DNA of 64,000 nt from Chitinophagaceae bacterium (GTDB lineage Bacteria > Bacteroidota > Bacteroidia > Chitinophagales > Chitinophagaceae): NCBI GenBank assembly GCA_004028765.1, contig SAIX01000056.1, positions 62,001 to 126,000 on the forward strand, in the 5' to 3' direction. Shown in pieces: positions 44,595-54,071 of the stretch. The notes under the pieces were generated by a model. That model saw only the letters and a list, made by a program, of their open reading frames with translations, made no database searches and had not been told where the DNA came from. Both the position numbers and the translations under genes were made by a program. Numbering within the stretch: position 1 is the first letter of the stretch; the number at the start of each line of letters is the position of its first letter.

Positions 44595-44783
44595 AAGTTG
44601 TATTTTGGTTTTTAAAGATAATGGGAATTGGGTAGAGCAACGAAAGAGGTTGGGAAGTTAAAAAGCGAATGCGTTTGAAAGGATGGGATTGTACCATCAC
44701 CTGGCTTTACGCAAATACTTTTAAAACCATTTTTACTTTTTAACCTCTCTACCCGTTTTACCCGCCAAACTAAAACGCTAACT

Positions 44784-46838
44784 ATGTCTGATGAGAAAAA
44801 AGTTTTCCGCCCCTTTGTATCCCCTGAAACCAATATGAAGGAGCTGACGCTGAAATCGATCCTGCTGGGTTCTTTATTCGGTGTCATCTTCGGCGCATCC
44901 ACGGTATACCTTGCATTAAAAGCGGGGCTTACCGTTTCTGCCTCCATCCCCATTGCGGTGATCGCTATCACGCTCGGGAGAAGGTTTTTAAAAACCACCA
45001 TCCTTGAAAACAATATCATTCAAACCACGGGATCTGCCGGGGAAAGTATCGCAGGGGGCGTGGCTTTTACATTGCCGGGATTTCTTTTTCTGTCTTCCCC
45101 AAGCAGCGCAGAATATTTTAATTACCTCACTGTTCTGATCCTCGCGATTGTTGGCGGTTTGCTGGGAACGCTTTTGATGATCCCGCTCCGCAAAGCACTG
45201 ATCGTAAATGAACATGATACACTTCCTTATCCCGAGGGCACGGCCTGTGGCGATGTATTGAAAGCCGGCGAAAAAGGGGGTGATTTTGCCAAAACTGCTT
45301 TCTGGGGATTGGGTGTTGCATTTGTGTATGCCCTGTTCCAGAAAGTGCTGCATGTAATTGCGGAAGTACCTTTTTATGCTACCAAACAGGTCAACAAATT
45401 TTTCCCCTCTGCAAAGGTGAGTGGTGAGATCACACCGGAGTATATGGGTGTGGGATATATCATTGGTCCGCGTATTGCCGGAGTACTTGTTGCAGGCAGT
45501 GTATTGAGCTGGCTCGTATTTATTCCCTGGTTATCCTCGCTGGTACCGGCAGATGTGATCGCAAGGCAGCTGAATAAACTCGGTTATCTCGCCGATCTTA
45601 CCAAACCTGGCGGCAAAGGCGGATGGGACCCGGTTACACATACTTTTAATGATTATGCTGCTGCCGTGTATTATGCATTTGTGCGGCAGGTAGGTGCGGG
45701 AGCGGTGGCTGCGGGCGGAATTATCACACTGATCAAAACCATTCCCACCATTATTAAATCTGTGAAGGGCAGCCTGGGTTCAATCAATAAGTCTGGCGAT
45801 GCCGATGCACCAAAAGTGCTGCGCACCGAGAGAGACCTGAGTTTGAAAGTGGTAGGCTTTGGCAGCCTCGCACTGGTGGTACTGATCGCATTACTGCCAC
45901 AGGTTCCGGGCGATACCATTATGCAGAAAATTTTGATCGGCATCCTCGTTCTTTTCTTTGGCGCATTGTTCGTAACAGTTGCTTCGCGTATCGTTGGGTT
46001 GATCGGCACTTCCAACAGCCCCATCAGCGGTATGACCATTGCCACGGTAATGGGAACGAGTTTGATATTTTTAAGTGTAGGATGGAGCGGACAGTTATAC
46101 GAACCGCTGGTATTGGTGGTGGGTGGTATGATCTGTATCGCCGCGGCCAATGCAGGCGGTACTTCGCAGGACCTGAAGAGTGGTTATATCGTTGGCGCCA
46201 CGCCGCGGAACCAGCAGATCGCTTTGTTTATCGGGGCCATCGTATCATCGGTGGTGATCGGCATCACCGTGAAATTCCTCGACAAACCTTCCAGCGAAAT
46301 GTTACAGCAGGGAATCCATCATGCCATCGGTTCAGAAAAATACCCTGCACCGCAGGCTACATTAATGGCTACACTGATCAAAGGGATCCTTTCCCAAAAC
46401 CTCGACTGGCAATATGTAGTAGCAGGGATCTTTCTGGCTATTACCATGGAGCTATGCGGTATCAAAGCGCTGAGTTTTGCGATTGGTGTGTACCTGCCTT
46501 TATCTACCACACTGCCGATTTTTATCGGTGGTGCTATCCGGGGCATTGTAGAGAATAAACAGAAAAAAGCCAATATCGCATTGAATCCTGAAGAAGAAGA
46601 ACTGAGCAAGGGCAGTTTGTTTGCAACAGGTTTGGTGGCAGGTGGTGCGGTGGCAGGTGTGATCATTGCATTTTTTGCGGGATCGGACAGTGGAGAAAAA
46701 TTACTCAACTCCATCAGTATGGAAGAAAACATCAAGCATGCTTTGTCGCAGAACGGGTATTTCCTGCTGGGAGCGATATTCTTCGCAGTGATGGGCTTCC
46801 TCTTATATAAAGTAGCATTGAAACGAAAAGAAGCCTGA
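44784..46838 (+). CDS. OPT family oligopeptide transporter
   Basis: A 684-residue multi-spanning carrier of the oligopeptide transporter family. The N-terminal ELTLKSILLGSLFGVIFGASTVYLALKAGL (in adjoining parts), TTGSAGESIAGGVAFTLPG, LPYPEGTACGDVLKAGEKGG and ANAGGTSQDLKSGYIVGATP are signature segments of the bacterial OPT branch. It probably imports peptides, possibly with metals; sequence does not decide. It ends in a basic RKEA tail, followed by a good terminator. Confidence 0.93.
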   Translation: MSDEKKVFRPFVSPETNMKELTLKSILLGSLFGVIFGASTVYLALKAGLTVSASIPIAVIAITLGRRFLKTTILENNIIQTTGSAGESIAGGVAFTLPGFLFLSSPSSAEYFNYLTVLILAIVGGLLGTLLMIPLRKALIVNEHDTLPYPEGTACGDVLKAGEKGGDFAKTAFWGLGVAFVYALFQKVLHVIAEVPFYATKQVNKFFPSAKVSGEITPEYMGVGYIIGPRIAGVLVAGSVLSWLVFIPWLSSLVPADVIARQLNKLGYLADLTKPGGKGGWDPVTHTFNDYAAAVYYAFVRQVGAGAVAAGGIITLIKTIPTIIKSVKGSLGSINKSGDADAPKVLRTERDLSLKVVGFGSLALVVLIALLPQVPGDTIMQKILIGILVLFFGALFVTVASRIVGLIGTSNSPISGMTIATVMGTSLIFLSVGWSGQLYEPLVLVVGGMICIAAANAGGTSQDLKSGYIVGATPRNQQIALFIGAIVSSVVIGITVKFLDKPSSEMLQQGIHHAIGSEKYPAPQATLMATLIKGILSQNLDWQYVVAGIFLAITMELCGIKALSFAIGVYLPLSTTLPIFIGGAIRGIVENKQKKANIALNPEEEELSKGSLFATGLVAGGAVAGVIIAFFAGSDSGEKLLNSISMEENIKHALSQNGYFLLGAIFFAVMGFLLYKVALKRKEA

Positions 46839-46872
46839 TATTATTATTTGTTTCGATTTGGTAAAACAGATC

Positions 46873-46904
46873 ATCCCGGTGTTTTAAAACGCCGGGATTT
46901 TTTT
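46873..46904 (+). terminator. Rho-independent terminator of the OPT gene
   Basis: ATCCCGG (46873-46879) and CCGGGAT (46892-46898) extend inwards through a T-G pair and GTTTT/AAAAC, followed by a run of T. It starts 34 bases after the stop. Confidence 0.88.
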
Positions 46905-46965
46905 ATCTTACCCCTGTCGGTTAAACCATCGATACCGGATTTTGTCAAACTAAAAATTTTACCGG

Positions 46966-48972
46966 ATGATCCGTTTCAGCCGCATGTATAAAACCTTTAC
47001 CGTGGGAGCCGCATTTACACTGCTCTCCGCTTTTTCGCAAAACAGCAGCAGCCCCAGGGTGAATATGCCTTATAAAAAAATGGGGCTTACCCAGGAACAG
47101 GCTGCTGCACACCTCCTTAGTCGTTTCACGTTTGGTGCAAAACCCGGACAGGTAAAAGAAGTGGTGGATATGGGTTTGGAAAAATGGTTTCATCAGCAAC
47201 TCGAAGCAAACCTTCCCGATGAAGAAGTGGCAAAGCGTTTGCCGGCCGATAACTATGAAGCGCTTACGATGAAGAATGAAGAGATCGTGAACACGTATCT
47301 CAATGCAGGGCAGATCATCCGCGTAGCGGCAAAAAACAACCTCTTTGATAAAGACTCCGTTAAAAATCTCGATAAACCCGAATACCGTGCACAACTGAAA
47401 AAAATCATGGATGCGCAGGGTTTTAAAGCGCCGGCAGAATTACAACGCCAGCTCATTAACCAGAAAATTGTAAAAGCTGCATACGGTCAAAATCAATTAC
47501 AGGAAGTACTGACGGATTTCTGGTTCAATCATTTCAATGTATCACTTACCAAGGGCCAGTGCCAGCAGTTTGTAATGAGTTATGAACGGGATGCCATCCG
47601 GCCCAATGTATTCGGCAATTTTGAAACACTGCTCGAATCAACAGCAAAACATCCTGCCATGCTCGAATACCTCGACAATGCATCGAGTGTGAGTATGGAT
47701 AATGAAATGGCAAGACAGCAGGAAAAAAGTGCCGCAGCGCGCGCATTGAAACAGCGCCTTGAACAATCTGCCATGGACACCAGTAAACCCGGCGCTAGAT
47801 TACTGGCGCAAACACTGGTGGCGAGAAAAACGCAGGGACTGAATGAAAACTACGCGCGCGAGATCATGGAACTGCATACCATGGGCGTGGATGGCGGCTA
47901 TACACAACAGGATGTAACCACCGTTGCAAGGGCCTTAACCGGCTGGAGCATCATGCCGATGTATAAAGACGGCCCGGGCATGAAACTGATCGAAGCCGCA
48001 GGTCCGGCTTTCCTGAAAAGAAAAGGGTTTGTGGTGGAAGGGGACTTTCTGTTCCGTGCAGACAAACACGATGAAAGCCCTAAAACCATTCTTGGAAAAA
48101 ACTTCCCTGCCAATGGCGGATATGAAGAAGGCAAACAGGTGTTGGAGATGCTGGCCATGCATCCATCCACTGCAAAATTCATCAGCACCAAACTTGCAAC
48201 ACGCTTTGTATCTGATACACCTTCTGCAGAACTGGTAAGCCGTCTTACAGATGAGTACCTCAAAACAAACGGGAATATCAAAGCTTTACTGATCACGATA
48301 GTAAACAGCCGTGAGTTCTGGGATAAAACTTCATTGCGCGAGAAAGTGAAATCCCCGTTTGAATATGCCATCAGCGCCATACGCGCCACCAATGCGGATG
48401 TGCAGCAGCCTTTCCAGATCTATAACTGGTGCACCCGGATGGGCCAACGTTTTTATTATTACCAGGCACCCACCGGCTTCCCCGACAGGGCCAGTTACTG
48501 GATCAATACAGGGTCTTTACTGAACAGGATGAATTTTGGTCTGGCTTTTGCCACTGAAAAAATTCCGGGAGTAAAACTCAACCTTGCCGCACTCAATGAT
48601 AACCACGAACCCGAAAGTGCGGAAGCCGCACTCGCGATCTACAGTAAAATATTGTTACCCGAACGCGACCTTGATGAAAATATCCGCCGGCTTACTGCAA
48701 TGGTAAAAGACAATACCCTTGAACAAAAGATCAGCAGTGCTGCCGAAAAAACAGCTCCTCCGCAACAGGATATGAATACAATGCAGCAGGATGAAATGGC
48801 GATGAACAATGATAACCGAAAACTGAGCCGCCGCCAGCAACTGGCCAATGAGAAAAAAGCATTGAGCAAAAAGAACCTGCCTGTTACCACTTTATATGTG
48901 GCAGGCAATACAAGTACGGTGGCACAGGTAACAGGGATCATTATCGGATCGCCGGAGTTTCAGAGAAAATAA
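46966..48972 (+). CDS. DUF1800 domain protein
   Basis: 668 residues, secreted by a signal-like N-terminus (TVGAAFTLLSAFSQ). The DUF1800 body starts QAAAHLLSRFTFGAKPGQV and includes VLTDFWFNHFNVSL, NENYAREIMELHTMGVDGGYTQQDV (in parts) and ARALTGWSI, all conserved in the family. Function is not established; it is almost always paired with a DUF1501 gene, as here. There is a Met- and Gln-rich stretch (QQDMNTMQQDEMAMNND) near the C-terminus. The ATG at 46984 is an alternative start. Confidence 0.9.
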   Translation: MIRFSRMYKTFTVGAAFTLLSAFSQNSSSPRVNMPYKKMGLTQEQAAAHLLSRFTFGAKPGQVKEVVDMGLEKWFHQQLEANLPDEEVAKRLPADNYEALTMKNEEIVNTYLNAGQIIRVAAKNNLFDKDSVKNLDKPEYRAQLKKIMDAQGFKAPAELQRQLINQKIVKAAYGQNQLQEVLTDFWFNHFNVSLTKGQCQQFVMSYERDAIRPNVFGNFETLLESTAKHPAMLEYLDNASSVSMDNEMARQQEKSAAARALKQRLEQSAMDTSKPGARLLAQTLVARKTQGLNENYAREIMELHTMGVDGGYTQQDVTTVARALTGWSIMPMYKDGPGMKLIEAAGPAFLKRKGFVVEGDFLFRADKHDESPKTILGKNFPANGGYEEGKQVLEMLAMHPSTAKFISTKLATRFVSDTPSAELVSRLTDEYLKTNGNIKALLITIVNSREFWDKTSLREKVKSPFEYAISAIRATNADVQQPFQIYNWCTRMGQRFYYYQAPTGFPDRASYWINTGSLLNRMNFGLAFATEKIPGVKLNLAALNDNHEPESAEAALAIYSKILLPERDLDENIRRLTAMVKDNTLEQKISSAAEKTAPPQQDMNTMQQDEMAMNNDNRKLSRRQQLANEKKALSKKNLPVTTLYVAGNTSTVAQVTGIIIGSPEFQRK

Positions 48973-49081
48973 ATATTCTCCTCTCTGCATCCCTGTTACG
49001 CCGGGTTGCTGTGGTAAATCCTTCGTTAAAATTTTACCACGGTCTGAAAAACAGTGTTGCACAAAAACTAAAATAAGAAGC

Positions 49082-50341
49082 ATGGTTAATCGCAGGGCAT
49101 TTATGAAATCGGGCGCGATGGCGCTGTTTGCCGCAGGTTTTGGTGGCGTGCCTTCTTTTATTGCAAGGGCCACAGACGGAAGAAAAATTTTATCGCCCTA
49201 TAAAAAGAATAAAGTGCTTGTCTGCATTTTTCAGCGCGGTGCCATGGATGGATTGATGGCAGTGAGCCCGTACAGCGATCCCAACCTCAAAGCACTGAGG
49301 CCAACACTGTATATGAGTCCGGCAGAAACCGAAGGCAAGATGATCGACCTTGATGGCCGTTTTGGATTGCATCCTTCACTGGCTGCATTTGCTCCTTTTT
49401 TTACAGAAGGGAGAATGGCCATTGTACACGGTGTAGGGAGCCCGAACAATACCCGCAGCCATTTTGATGCGCAGGATTATATGGAGAGCGGAACACCTTT
49501 CAGCAAAAGCACCAATAGCGGCTGGCTGAACAGGGCTGTAGGTTTACTGGGGCATGAAGGCACGCCGTTCCGTGCGGTAAGTTTAACGAGTTCATTACCG
49601 CGCAGTTTGTATGGCGACAACGAATCGCTCGCCATCAGCAACCTCCAGGAATTCGCGATACAGATGCGCGGAAACCCATTGGCTACCAACCTCGCTGCAA
49701 AATCTTTCGAGTCATTGTACGATCAAACCAGCAGCCAGGTACTGAGCCGCGCGGGCAAAGAAAGTTTTGATGCGATAAAAATGCTGAATGCAAACAATAT
49801 TAAAAATTATCAGCCCGCCAATGGCGTGGTATATCCCAATTCTCCCCTGGGCAATTCACTGAAACAGATTGCCACGCTGATAAAAATGGATGTAGGTATG
49901 GAAGTGGCTTTTGCCGAAAGCGGTGGATGGGATACGCATTTTAACCAGGGAACCGCGAACGGTGCGCTCGCAAGGAACCTGAAGGATTTCAGTGATAGCA
50001 TTGCGGCTTTCTGGAAAGATATGGATGCTTACCAGGATGAAGTGACCGTGATGACGATGACCGAATTTGGCCGCACCGCACACCAGAACGGCACCGGCGG
50101 CACCGATCATGGAAGGGCCAGTTGTTTGTTTGTGCTTGGCAATGATGTGAGCGGCGGCAAAGTATACAACAATATCAAAACACTCGCGAAAGAAGACCTG
50201 GAAGACGGAAGGGACCTGCCCGTAAGTACCGATTTCCGTTCGGTGTTCAGTTCTGTTGCAGGTTCTCATTTAAAGATCGGCAACAATAAAATATTGTTCC
50301 CGGGCTGGGACGGAACGGGGCTTGGGTTGATGAAAGCATAG
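49082..50341 (+). CDS. DUF1501 domain protein with Tat signal
   Basis: 419 residues. The N-terminus NRRAFMKSGAMALFAAGFGG is a twin-arginine export signal, implying that the protein folds, perhaps with a cofactor, before export. The sulfatase-like DUF1501 body has KVLVCIFQRGAMDGL, GLHPSLAAFAPFF, SHFDAQDYMESG, GGWDTHFNQGT and MTEFGRTAHQNGTGGTDHG, where the Asp/His residues resemble alkaline-phosphatase-fold metal sites. It follows the DUF1800 gene by 109 bases. Biochemical role unknown. Confidence 0.92.
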   Translation: MVNRRAFMKSGAMALFAAGFGGVPSFIARATDGRKILSPYKKNKVLVCIFQRGAMDGLMAVSPYSDPNLKALRPTLYMSPAETEGKMIDLDGRFGLHPSLAAFAPFFTEGRMAIVHGVGSPNNTRSHFDAQDYMESGTPFSKSTNSGWLNRAVGLLGHEGTPFRAVSLTSSLPRSLYGDNESLAISNLQEFAIQMRGNPLATNLAAKSFESLYDQTSSQVLSRAGKESFDAIKMLNANNIKNYQPANGVVYPNSPLGNSLKQIATLIKMDVGMEVAFAESGGWDTHFNQGTANGALARNLKDFSDSIAAFWKDMDAYQDEVTVMTMTEFGRTAHQNGTGGTDHGRASCLFVLGNDVSGGKVYNNIKTLAKEDLEDGRDLPVSTDFRSVFSSVAGSHLKIGNNKILFPGWDGTGLGLMKA

Positions 50342-50625
50342 CGGGTGAAATGAAAGAATTGCTGTTCCGTATTTCGTGTTTACTGTTCGCCACGGAAATC
50401 CCTGGTAAGGGTCTGTGATGTAGAATTACGATGTTGTCTTTTATAAGTGCCTTTTATTCCCGGGTCATCATTATTACAATTCGAAAACAACATCATTGAC
50501 TTTTTTAACCGATGTTCCGGCAAAACTGCAGAGTAATTTTTGCTGCGCAGCCCTTTCCCAAGAACAGCCAAATACGTTATGTTTTTGCCTGTAAAAAGTT
50601 TATATTTATACACAAACGTTTTACA

Positions 50626-51363
50626 ATGCGGATCATACTGCTTTTTGTTTTCGCCTTTGTATCCGGACCGGTTTTCTGCCAGGTGGAAATCCCTGCAAAA
50701 GATTATACTTCACCGGGTGACCTTGATGTGGCTTTTTCAAAGATTCGCACTTTTCATTTTGAACCGGAAGGCCAGAAAAAAGCGGAAAACCTGTCGTACG
50801 CAGATGTGCAGGGATCTCCCTTCTGGGATATCAACTGGAATACCGCCCTATTTGTTTTAGCGAATGGTAACCTGGCAAAAACGGAAAAAGCAAGACTCAA
50901 TCTTTTTACAAACGAAGTTCATTTCATAAACGCAGAGAATATTGAAATGGCCTGCGAAAATAAATTAATCAAAAAAATCCTTTTTTTTAAAGGAACCGAT
51001 ACCACAAAGCCATTTGCTTTATTTGAATCTTTCCCGGATGCTTCGGGTGCCAATAACAGTTACTGCCGGGTTTTAAACAAGGGCAGGATTCGTTTGCTGG
51101 AAATGAAAAAAATCCTGGTGCAGGAAAAAGAATATAACCCGTTATTGGGGAAGAAAGAATATACGTTTTATTCGAAAAGGAATTACCTGATCGCGGTTGA
51201 AGAAAAAACCACTCCTTTGCCTTCTTTAAACCAATCCGGTTTGCTGAAAGCGCTTCCTGAATTGTCGGATTATAAAGAATGGCTGACGCGGAATAACAAT
51301 AAACTAAAAACCGAGGCAGAAGTAATTTCGTTCCTGAATTATTATAACAGCAAAAGACAATAA
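50626..51363 (+). CDS. Secreted protein of unknown function, paralogue of 4405-5115
   Basis: 245 residues from the ATG at 50626, which starts the signal peptide MRIILLFVFAFVSGPVFCQ; the open frame extends upstream to 50512 but without signal-like sequence. Mature part: GSPFWDINWNTALFVL, ARLNLFTNEVHFINAENIEM, KKILFFKG and a C-terminal EAEVISFLNYYNSKRQ. The order GxPF, LNLFTNxV, KEYxxxKxxxY and terminal xxYNS matches the protein at 4405-5115. No known domain. The long repeat-filled gap begins right after the stop. Confidence 0.78.
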   Translation: MRIILLFVFAFVSGPVFCQVEIPAKDYTSPGDLDVAFSKIRTFHFEPEGQKKAENLSYADVQGSPFWDINWNTALFVLANGNLAKTEKARLNLFTNEVHFINAENIEMACENKLIKKILFFKGTDTTKPFALFESFPDASGANNSYCRVLNKGRIRLLEMKKILVQEKEYNPLLGKKEYTFYSKRNYLIAVEEKTTPLPSLNQSGLLKALPELSDYKEWLTRNNNKLKTEAEVISFLNYYNSKRQ

Positions 51364-51610
51364 ACAGTTTTCCAACATATTTCTGGTTCTACGTTTTGCG
51401 CATAGTTCCCAGGCGGAATGTTCGAAACTGATTTTAGGAATGAACCTTGTCTTTGTCAGCAAAAACAACACACAAAATTTTTCCAACCTGTCTTATTTTA
51501 TAATCCGATTCAGAAAAGTCGGCTATGCGAAATCCTGCGGAGAATAAAAAGCTGATCTACATCCTGCAGTACAAGTGTGCGACGCAAGGATGCCGATAAA
51601 TTAATCAACA
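51364..51610. other. Gene-free stretch after the secreted orphan
   Basis: No convincing gene in about 250 bases. It leads into the hairpin array at 51611. A 24-codon open frame at 51525-51599 has no supporting signal. Confidence 0.5.
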
Positions 51611-51890
51611 GCCGGGGAAATAAAAAATATATACAGCTCGTTCCCAATTATGCAGGGGGGGGGTTGGTCAGCGACCAACAACGGCAAAAATAAAAAATAT
51701 ATACTGCCCGTTCCCAATTATGCAGGGGGGGGTGTTGGTCAGCGACCAACAATGGCGAAGTTTCCCATTATGCGCCGTTGATAGTCAGCGACCAACAATA
51801 GCGGAACGAATGAATCAACAATGGGGAAATAAAAATACATACAGTCCCTTTTCAATTATGCGCCGTTGTTGGTCGGCGACCAACAACGGC
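51611..51890. repeat. Tandem array of GTTGGTC hairpins with a period near 70 bp
   Basis: Four hairpins: 51663-51679 (GTTGGTC-AGC-GACCAAC), 51733-51751, a degenerate one at 51777-51796, and 51862-51890 with perfect 13-bp arms (GCCGTTGTTGGTC around GGC). Between them lies AT-rich text TAAAAAATATATAC, at 51621 and 51691 exactly 70 bases apart and in altered form near 51830, plus TTCCCAATTATGC. The array lies between the ends of two convergent genes. A single further hairpin occurs at 22648. Confidence 0.8.
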
Positions 51891-51933
51891 AAACAGAGCG
51901 ATACAGCTGCCAGAACAACCGTTCAGATAATCC

Positions 51934-53871
51934 TTATAGTTTTCCATTCTTGATTTCTTCCACCACCGCCGGATCCAACAGGGTGCTGGTATCGCCGAGG
52001 TTCTGTGTCTCACCTTCTGCAATTTTACGGAGGATGCGGCGCATGATTTTTCCGCTTCTTGTTTTGGGCAGGCCGCTTACAAACTGGATCTTATCGGGCT
52101 TTGCAATGGCGCCGATGATGCGTGTAACCGTTTGCAATATGTCTTTGCGGATCATTTCGGCCGTGCCATGTGTATCCTGCCCGTGCGAGCCCTGGTAAAT
52201 CACGTACGCATAAATGCCCTGCCCTTTGATATCGTGCGGGTAACCCACCACGGCACTTTCCACAACCCCTGCGTGCATATTGATGGCATTTTCCACTTCG
52301 GCAGTGCCGATGCGGTGGCCGCTTACATTCAGCACATCATCCACACGGCCGGTGATGCGGTAAAAACCATTCCTGTCGCGCAACGCACCGTCGCCTGTAA
52401 AATACATGCCCGGGTAAGTAGCGAAATAATTGGTGCGGCAACGTTCATGATCGCCATAAGTGGTACGCAGGATGCCCGGCCAGGGGGCTTTGATGCAAAG
52501 ATTGCCCGATACGGTTTCATCGCCTTCTGCAATGATTTCTTTCCCGTTTTCATCTACCAATACCATTTGCAAACCGGGCATGGGCAATGTGGCCCAGCTG
52601 GGAACGGATGGCGTGATGCCTGCCATATTACTGATCAAACAACCACCGGTTTCGGTTTGCCACCAGGTATCCACGATGGGGCATTTTTTCTTTCCTACGT
52701 GTTCATCATACCAATGCCAGGCTTCTTCGTTGATGGGTTCACCAACGGTGCCGAGAACCTGCAGCGAAGAAAGATCTTTCCCCTGCAAAGGCCCGGTTCC
52801 GAAACCCATCAGGCTGCGGATAGCGGTAGGTGCAGTGTAAAAAATATTGACTTTGAATTTGTCGATGATATTCCAGAAACGGCTGGCATCCGGAAATGTG
52901 GGAACCCCTTCAAACATCAGCGAAGTGGCACCTGCGCTCAGCGGACCGTAAATGATATAGGTATGGCCCGTGATCCAGCCTACATCGGCCGTACAAAAAT
53001 GCAACTGCCCTGATTTGTACTGGAACACATTTACAAAAGTATAATTGGCCCAGATCATGTAGCCGCCGCAGGTATGCACCACACCTTTGGGTTTGCCGGT
53101 TGATCCGGATGTGTACAGAATAAACAGGGGATCTTCTGCATCCATTGCTTCGGGTTCAATATAATTAAGGCCCTGCTCCTCTACGTGTTTCATTTCTTCT
53201 TCCCACCAAACATCTCTTCCCTTCAGCATGGATACGGGTGTTCGTGTGCGTGTACAAACGATCACGCGTTTCACGGTGCGGTTGCCGATGAGTGCATCAT
53301 CGATCACGCTTTTCAACGGGATATCTTTTGCACCGCGATATGCGCCATCGCAGGTTACGATAAATTCGGCCTGTGCATCATAGAGCCTGTCGGCAATACT
53401 TTGCGCAGAAAAACCACCGAACACCACGCTGTGTATCGCGCCGATACGCGCACAGGCAAGTACGGCAATCGCGAGTTCGGGGATCATTCCCATATAGATA
53501 CAAACCCTGTCGCCTTTTTGTACCCCATTGTTTTTTAATACATGCGCAAACTGGCAAACTTTTTCCAACAGTTTTTTATAGCTGAGTGTGCGGTGCTGTT
53601 CATCAACAGCATTGGGTTCCCAGATCAATGCAGGTTCATGGCCACGCGTGGCGATGTGCCGGTCGAGACAGTTCTCCGTAATATTCAGTTTCCCTCCTTT
53701 AAACCATTCCACTTTGGGTTCCGTAAAATTCCATTCGAGTACCGTATCCCATTTTTTGCGCCAGGTAAAATGTTCTGCAACAGATGCCCAGAATGCGGCA
53801 GGATCTTCAATGCTTTTCTTGTAAACTTCTTTGTACTCTTCGAATGATTTGATCTGGTAAGGATAGGACAT
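51934..53871 (-). CDS. acs: Acetyl-CoA synthetase
   Basis: Activates acetate to acetyl-CoA through acetyl-AMP. ANL-superfamily enzyme of 645 residues from the ATG at 53871 (MSYPYQIKSFEEYKE); the in-frame ATG at 53922 lies upstream of a -7 element. Motifs: LYTSGSTGKPKGVVHT (P-loop), VDTWWQTETGG (acetate pocket), YFTGDGALRDRNGFYRITGR with the hinge Asp, and C-terminal PKTRSGKIMRR with the catalytic Lys that is commonly acetylated. Divergent from an MHS-type carboxylate transporter gene. Confidence 0.96.
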   Translation of the reverse strand: MSYPYQIKSFEEYKEVYKKSIEDPAAFWASVAEHFTWRKKWDTVLEWNFTEPKVEWFKGGKLNITENCLDRHIATRGHEPALIWEPNAVDEQHRTLSYKKLLEKVCQFAHVLKNNGVQKGDRVCIYMGMIPELAIAVLACARIGAIHSVVFGGFSAQSIADRLYDAQAEFIVTCDGAYRGAKDIPLKSVIDDALIGNRTVKRVIVCTRTRTPVSMLKGRDVWWEEEMKHVEEQGLNYIEPEAMDAEDPLFILYTSGSTGKPKGVVHTCGGYMIWANYTFVNVFQYKSGQLHFCTADVGWITGHTYIIYGPLSAGATSLMFEGVPTFPDASRFWNIIDKFKVNIFYTAPTAIRSLMGFGTGPLQGKDLSSLQVLGTVGEPINEEAWHWYDEHVGKKKCPIVDTWWQTETGGCLISNMAGITPSVPSWATLPMPGLQMVLVDENGKEIIAEGDETVSGNLCIKAPWPGILRTTYGDHERCRTNYFATYPGMYFTGDGALRDRNGFYRITGRVDDVLNVSGHRIGTAEVENAINMHAGVVESAVVGYPHDIKGQGIYAYVIYQGSHGQDTHGTAEMIRKDILQTVTRIIGAIAKPDKIQFVSGLPKTRSGKIMRRILRKIAEGETQNLGDTSTLLDPAVVEEIKNGKL

Positions 53872-53894
53872 GGCGCACAATATTTGAAAGGGGT

Positions 53895-53902
53895 TAAAGA
53901 TA
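53895..53902 (-). promoter_or_regulatory. Probable -7 element TATCTTTA of acs
   Basis: Minus-strand TATCTTTA matches TAnnTTTG in all but the last base, 23 bases before the acs ATG. Confidence 0.4.
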
Positions 53903-53923
53903 CGAATTGAAGAACTAATCAAT

Positions 53924-54002
53924 GTGAGTGGTCAGTGGTGAGTGGTCAGTTGAAGTTTAACACATCAGTTTTTACTCACCATTGCCCACTCACCATTCAC
54001 CT
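53924..54002. repeat. Inverted pair of GTGAGTGGTCAGTGGTGAGT repeats
   Basis: GTGAGTGG units at 53924-53950 face ACTCACCATTGCCCACTCAC at 53974-54002, so they can form a hairpin between the divergent acs and transporter genes. Same family as the repeat in the E1 linker. Confidence 0.65.
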
Positions 54003-54071
54003 CTCAGCCCCGCACCCCTTTCTTGGATAAATCGCCGTAAAGCCGTAAGTTGAATCGATTTACCTGTTTTT

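Noticed and set aside
51525-51599. A 24-codon open frame in the repeat-rich gap
   Set aside because: Too short, no promoter or start context and no recognisable peptide features.
51611-51890. CRISPR array
   Set aside because: The units between the hairpins are themselves repeated, the period is about 70 bp with only four units, and there is no cas gene in the window.
52132-53013. Plus-strand open frame opposite acs
   Set aside because: Acs motifs are intact on the minus strand; the antisense frame has no family resemblance.
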